Shown here: positions 61,178 to 64,000 of the stretch, piece after piece
Layout of the letters: every line of letters begins with the position of its first letter
Numbering within the stretch: the first letter of the stretch is position 1
Source of the DNA: AC-32 sp963746155
Lineage (GTDB): Bacteria > Actinomycetota > Thermoleophilia > Gaiellales > Gaiellaceae
NCBI GenBank assembly: GCA_963746155.1
Contig: CAVVAB010000012.1
Location: 496,001-560,000, forward strand
Length of the DNA: 64,000 nucleotides
Reading direction: 5' to 3'
Program-made: the position numbers and the translations under genes
Notes under the pieces: model-generated
Databases searched by the model: none
What the model saw: the letters and a program-made list of their open reading frames with translations, nothing else
What the model was told of the DNA's origin: nothing

Positions 61178-62647
61178 ATGGCCACAGTCGAGACCGAGAT
61201 CGTCGAGGCTCAGCAGTTCATCGGGGGCGAGTGGGTGCCCTCGAGCGGCGGCGAGACCTTCGACGACATCGACCCGTTCACCGGCGACGTCGTCGCGCGC
61301 ATCCCGTCCGGCACGCGTGAGGATGCGAAGAAGGCGATCGAGGCCGCGGCTGCCGCGGCCGAGGAGTGGGGAGCGACCCCGCCCGCCGTCAAGCAGCAGG
61401 TCTTCCTCAAGGCCGCCGAGGTGCTCGAGAGCAGGCAGGACGAGATCGTCTCGCTGCTCGCGCGCGAGTCCGGCGCCACGTTCGGCTTCGGCATGTTCCA
61501 GATGCACTTCGTGCCGGGGCTCTTCCGCCAGGCGGCCGGGACGGCCTACGCGCCGATGGGCGAGATCATCCCGTCGGACACCGGCGCGTTCGCGATGGGC
61601 ATCCGCCGGCCGGTCGGCGTGGTCGGCGCGATCGCGCCCTGGAACGCGGCGCTGATCCTCTCCGCTCGCTCGATCACCGCGCCGCTCGTGCTCGGCAACG
61701 CGGTCGTGCTCAAGCCCTCGGAGCTCTCGCCGTACGTGGGCGGGCTGCTGTGGGGCGAGATCTTCACCGAGGCGGGCCTGCCGCCCGGCGTCCTGAACAT
61801 CGTCACGCACGGGCCCGGCGAGGCCGCGCCGATCGGCGACGAGCTCGTCGAGAACCCGCACGTGCGCGTGCTCAACTTCACCGGCTCGACGCACACCGGC
61901 CGCATCCTCGCGGAGGCCGCGGGGCGCAACCTCAAGCGCTGCGTGCTCGAGCTCGGCGGCTACAACCCGCTGATCGTGCTCGGCGACGCGGATCTCGAGT
62001 TCGCGGTCAACGCATCGGCGTTCGGCGCCTTCCTGCACCAGGGCCAGATCTGCATGTCCGCGCGGCGGATCATCGTCGAGCGCTCGATCGCCGACGAGTT
62101 CACCGAGCGGCTCGCGCAGAAGACGGCCGGGCTCAAGGCCGGCGACCCGAAGGAGCACGACACCATCATTGGCCCGCTGATCACCGAGCAGGCGCTCGAG
62201 CTGGTCAAGAGCCGCGTCGACGACGCCGTCGCCAAGGGCGCGAAGGTGATCGCGGGCGGCGAGGCCGACGGGCCCTGCTACAAGGCGACGCTGCTCACGG
62301 ACGTGCCCGAGGACTCCGAGTTCGCGCAGCTCGAGACCTTCGGCCCGGTCGCCGCGATCGAGGTGGTCGACTCGCCCGACGAGGCCGTCGACCGCGCGAA
62401 CGCGACCACGTACGGCCTCGCGTCTGGCGTGATCACGAACGACGCCGACAAGGGCCTCGAGCTGGCGCAGCGGATCCAGGCGGGGATCGTCCACGTCAAC
62501 GACCAGCCGGTCGGCGACGAGCCGCAGATGCCGTTCGGCGGCGTCAAGGACAGCGGCTGGGGACGCTTCGGCTCGACCGCCGCGGTCGCCGAGTTCACCG
62601 ACACGCACTGGGTCACGGTCGGCCGCCCGCACCCGTTTCCGTTCTAG
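61178..62647 (+). CDS. Aldehyde dehydrogenase (vanillin dehydrogenase-like)
   Basis: A 489-residue NAD(P) aldehyde dehydrogenase: GVVGAIAPWNAALILSARSI, FTGSTHTGRILAEAAGRN, general-base Glu in VLELGGYNPLIVLGDADLEF and catalytic Cys in HQGQICMSARRI. The PWNAALIL oxyanion segment (Ala-Leu instead of Phe-Pro) is typical of vanillin and benzaldehyde dehydrogenases. It is a second candidate for vanillin oxidation. ATG 61178 has AAAGGAGCC. The CoA-transferase gene follows after 5 bp. Confidence 0.88.
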   Translation: MATVETEIVEAQQFIGGEWVPSSGGETFDDIDPFTGDVVARIPSGTREDAKKAIEAAAAAAEEWGATPPAVKQQVFLKAAEVLESRQDEIVSLLARESGATFGFGMFQMHFVPGLFRQAAGTAYAPMGEIIPSDTGAFAMGIRRPVGVVGAIAPWNAALILSARSITAPLVLGNAVVLKPSELSPYVGGLLWGEIFTEAGLPPGVLNIVTHGPGEAAPIGDELVENPHVRVLNFTGSTHTGRILAEAAGRNLKRCVLELGGYNPLIVLGDADLEFAVNASAFGAFLHQGQICMSARRIIVERSIADEFTERLAQKTAGLKAGDPKEHDTIIGPLITEQALELVKSRVDDAVAKGAKVIAGGEADGPCYKATLLTDVPEDSEFAQLETFGPVAAIEVVDSPDEAVDRANATTYGLASGVITNDADKGLELAQRIQAGIVHVNDQPVGDEPQMPFGGVKDSGWGRFGSTAAVAEFTDTHWVTVGRPHPFPF

Positions 62648-62652
62648 GGGCG

Positions 62653-63456
62653 ATGGCGGAGCTCGTCCCGCTCGCGGATGCGGTCGCGGAGCTCGTTCGC
62701 GACGGCGACACCGTCGCCGCCGAGGGCTTTACGCACCTGATCCCGTTCGCGGCCGGGCACGAGCTGATCCGCCAGGGCCGGCGCGACCTGACGCTGATCA
62801 GGATGACGCCCGACGTCATCTACGACCAGCTGATCGGCATGGGCTGCGCGAAGAAGCTCGTCTTCTCGTGGGGAGGCAATCCCGGGGTCGGCTCTCTGCA
62901 CCGGCTCCGGGACGCGGTCGAGCACGGCTGGCCGGTGCCGCTCGAGATCGAGGAGCACTCGCACGCGGGGATGGCGACCGCCTACGCGGCCGGGGCGGCG
63001 AACCTGCCCTTCGGCGTGCTGCGCGGCTACGGCCACGGTGACCTCGCCGCGCACACGCGGGTCGGGAAGGTCACGTGCCCGTTCACGGACGAGGAGCTCG
63101 CGGCGGTTCCCGCCCACCGGCCGGACGTCGGGATCGTCCACGCCCAGAGAGCCGACCGGAACGGGAACGTCCAGCTCTGGGGGATCCTCGGCGTCCAGAA
63201 GGAGACGGTCCTCGCATCGGCGCGCTCGATCGTGACCGTCGAGGAGATCGTTGACGAGCTCGAGCCCCGGCCCGGCGCGACCGTGATCCCCGGCTGGGTG
63301 GTCGGAGCGGTCTCGCTGGTCCCGCGCGGCGCGCATCCGTCCTACGCGGCCGACTACTACGACCGCGACAACGAGTTCTACGTCGCCTGGGATCCGATCA
63401 GCCGCGACCGCGACGATTTCGCGGCCTGGATGGAGAGGCACGTGCTGGCTGCGTGA
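62653..63456 (+). CDS. catI: 3-oxoadipate CoA-transferase subunit A (CatI/GctA type)
   Basis: A 267-residue class I CoA-transferase alpha subunit. Nearly every block of CatI is present: AAEGFTHLIPFAAGHELIRQ, LTLIRMTPDVIYDQLIGMGC, FSWGGNPGVGSLHRLRDAVE, QLWGILGVQKETVLASARSI and AHPSYAADYYDRDNEFYVAW. It moves CoA from succinyl-CoA to 3-oxoadipate in the beta-ketoadipate pathway; glutaconate CoA-transferase is the related alternative. The stop overlaps subunit B (GTGA). Confidence 0.9.
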   Translation: MAELVPLADAVAELVRDGDTVAAEGFTHLIPFAAGHELIRQGRRDLTLIRMTPDVIYDQLIGMGCAKKLVFSWGGNPGVGSLHRLRDAVEHGWPVPLEIEEHSHAGMATAYAAGAANLPFGVLRGYGHGDLAAHTRVGKVTCPFTDEELAAVPAHRPDVGIVHAQRADRNGNVQLWGILGVQKETVLASARSIVTVEEIVDELEPRPGATVIPGWVVGAVSLVPRGAHPSYAADYYDRDNEFYVAWDPISRDRDDFAAWMERHVLAA

Positions 63457-64000
63457 CCACGTCGACGGTCACCTACACCGCCGACGAGATGATGGCCGTC
63501 GAGGCCGCGCGGCGACTGACGGACGGCGACGTCTGCTTCGTCGGCATCGGCCTGCCGAGCCTCGCCGCCAACCTCGCCCGCGCCACGCACGCGCCCGGCT
63601 GCGTCCTCATCTACGAGAGCGGGACGATCGGCGCGAAACCGGTCGAGCTGCCGCTGTCGATCGGCGACGGCGAGCTGGCCGAGACCGCGGACTCGGTCGT
63701 GTCGGTTCCGGAGATGTTCGCTTACTGGCTGCAGGGCGGCCACATGGACGTCGGCTTCCTCGGCGCCGCCCAGATCGACCGGTGGGGGAATCTGAACAGC
63801 ACCGTGATCGGCGACTACGACTCGCCGAAGGTGCGGCTTCCCGGCGGCGGCGGCGCCCCCGAGATCGCGACCTCCGCGCGGAAGGTGTTCGTGATGCTCA
63901 GGCAGACGCCGCGCGCGTTCGTCGAGAAGCTCGACTTCCTCACGAGCGTCGGCGACCGGGTCGAGCTGGTCGTGACGGATCTCGGCATCCTCGAGCCGGA
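63453..64000 (+). CDS. catJ: 3-oxoadipate CoA-transferase subunit B (CatJ/GctB type), cut by window end
   Basis: The first 182 residues of the beta subunit. VCFVGIGLPSLAANLARATH, catalytic Glu in CVLIYESGTIGAKPVELPLS, GFLGAAQIDRWGNLNSTVIG and KVRLPGGGGAPEIATSARKV match CatJ/GctB. About 70 residues should follow outside. Coupled to subunit A by GTGA. Thiolase and other beta-ketoadipate genes are expected downstream. Confidence 0.9.
   Translation, partial: MTTSTVTYTADEMMAVEAARRLTDGDVCFVGIGLPSLAANLARATHAPGCVLIYESGTIGAKPVELPLSIGDGELAETADSVVSVPEMFAYWLQGGHMDVGFLGAAQIDRWGNLNSTVIGDYDSPKVRLPGGGGAPEIATSARKVFVMLRQTPRAFVEKLDFLTSVGDRVELVVTDLGILEP

Overview
The window is high-GC, gene-dense chromosomal DNA from an actinobacterium-like organism. 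Start codons are often GTG, genes overlap by ATGA/GTGA/TAGTG junctions, and many starts look leaderless. The gene content (branched-chain-type ABC uptake, aromatic catabolism, tetrahydrofolate O-demethylation) suggests a soil lineage such as Thermoleophilia. That placement is inference from content and style; no rRNA or marker gene is present. I found no tRNA, rRNA, CRISPR array, insertion sequence or prophage, and no gene-free stretch longer than 300 bases.

Layout. 1-2.5 kb: GFA-type enzyme, HxlR regulator and drug-type MFS exporter. 2.5-9.1 kb: lignin-monomer genes, namely a vanillyl-alcohol/eugenol-oxidase flavoprotein, an aromatic FAD hydroxylase, a feruloyl-CoA hydratase/lyase and a LigM-type aryl O-demethylase. 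9.1-13.4 kb: a sigma/anti-sigma pair with four small exported proteins and a decayed duplication. 13.5-15.7 kb: amidohydrolase and amidase. 15.8-26 kb: one long operon of an ABC transporter (livKHMGF-like), two-gene GMC dehydrogenase, zinc alcohol dehydrogenase, acetoacetyl-CoA-synthetase-like ligase and VOC protein. 26-29 kb: aldehyde dehydrogenase and a second GMC enzyme. 29-32 kb: TIM-barrel isomerase and a two-subunit 2-oxoacid dehydrogenase E1. 32-36.3 kb: small genes, an Xre repressor with twin operators, an M19 dipeptidase and an acyl/aryl-CoA ligase. 36.3-47.1 kb: molybdenum hydroxylase (L, S, M), NAD-binding dehydrogenase, DUF6282 protein, GalB hydratase, GalC/LigK aldolase, VOC extradiol dioxygenase, MetF-MetV reductase and formate-THF ligase. 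49.5-56.6 kb: a split dikinase resembling phenylphosphate synthase, a biotin carrier, a carboxyltransferase, a HAD phosphatase and a benzoylformate-decarboxylase-like enzyme. 56.8-61 kb: small membrane genes, nucleotidyltransferase, epoxide hydrolase and MetE-like protein. 61-64 kb: vanillin-type aldehyde dehydrogenase and 3-oxoadipate CoA-transferase (CatI, and CatJ cut by the window end).

How the parts could work together (inference). Methoxylated phenolics are taken up and side chains are trimmed (VAO, CoA ligase, Ech, aldehyde dehydrogenases). LigM moves methyl groups to THF; MetF-MetV and formate-THF ligase, possibly the MetE-like protein, process them. A ring-cleavage enzyme plus GalB and GalC would yield pyruvate and oxaloacetate, and CatIJ serves a 3-oxoadipate branch. 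The split-dikinase operon may activate a phenolic or enolic substrate by phosphorylation.

Caution. About twenty single-base indels, nearly all +1 insertions, interrupt otherwise intact genes. I read them as sequence errors; gene ends given across them follow the reconstructed frame.
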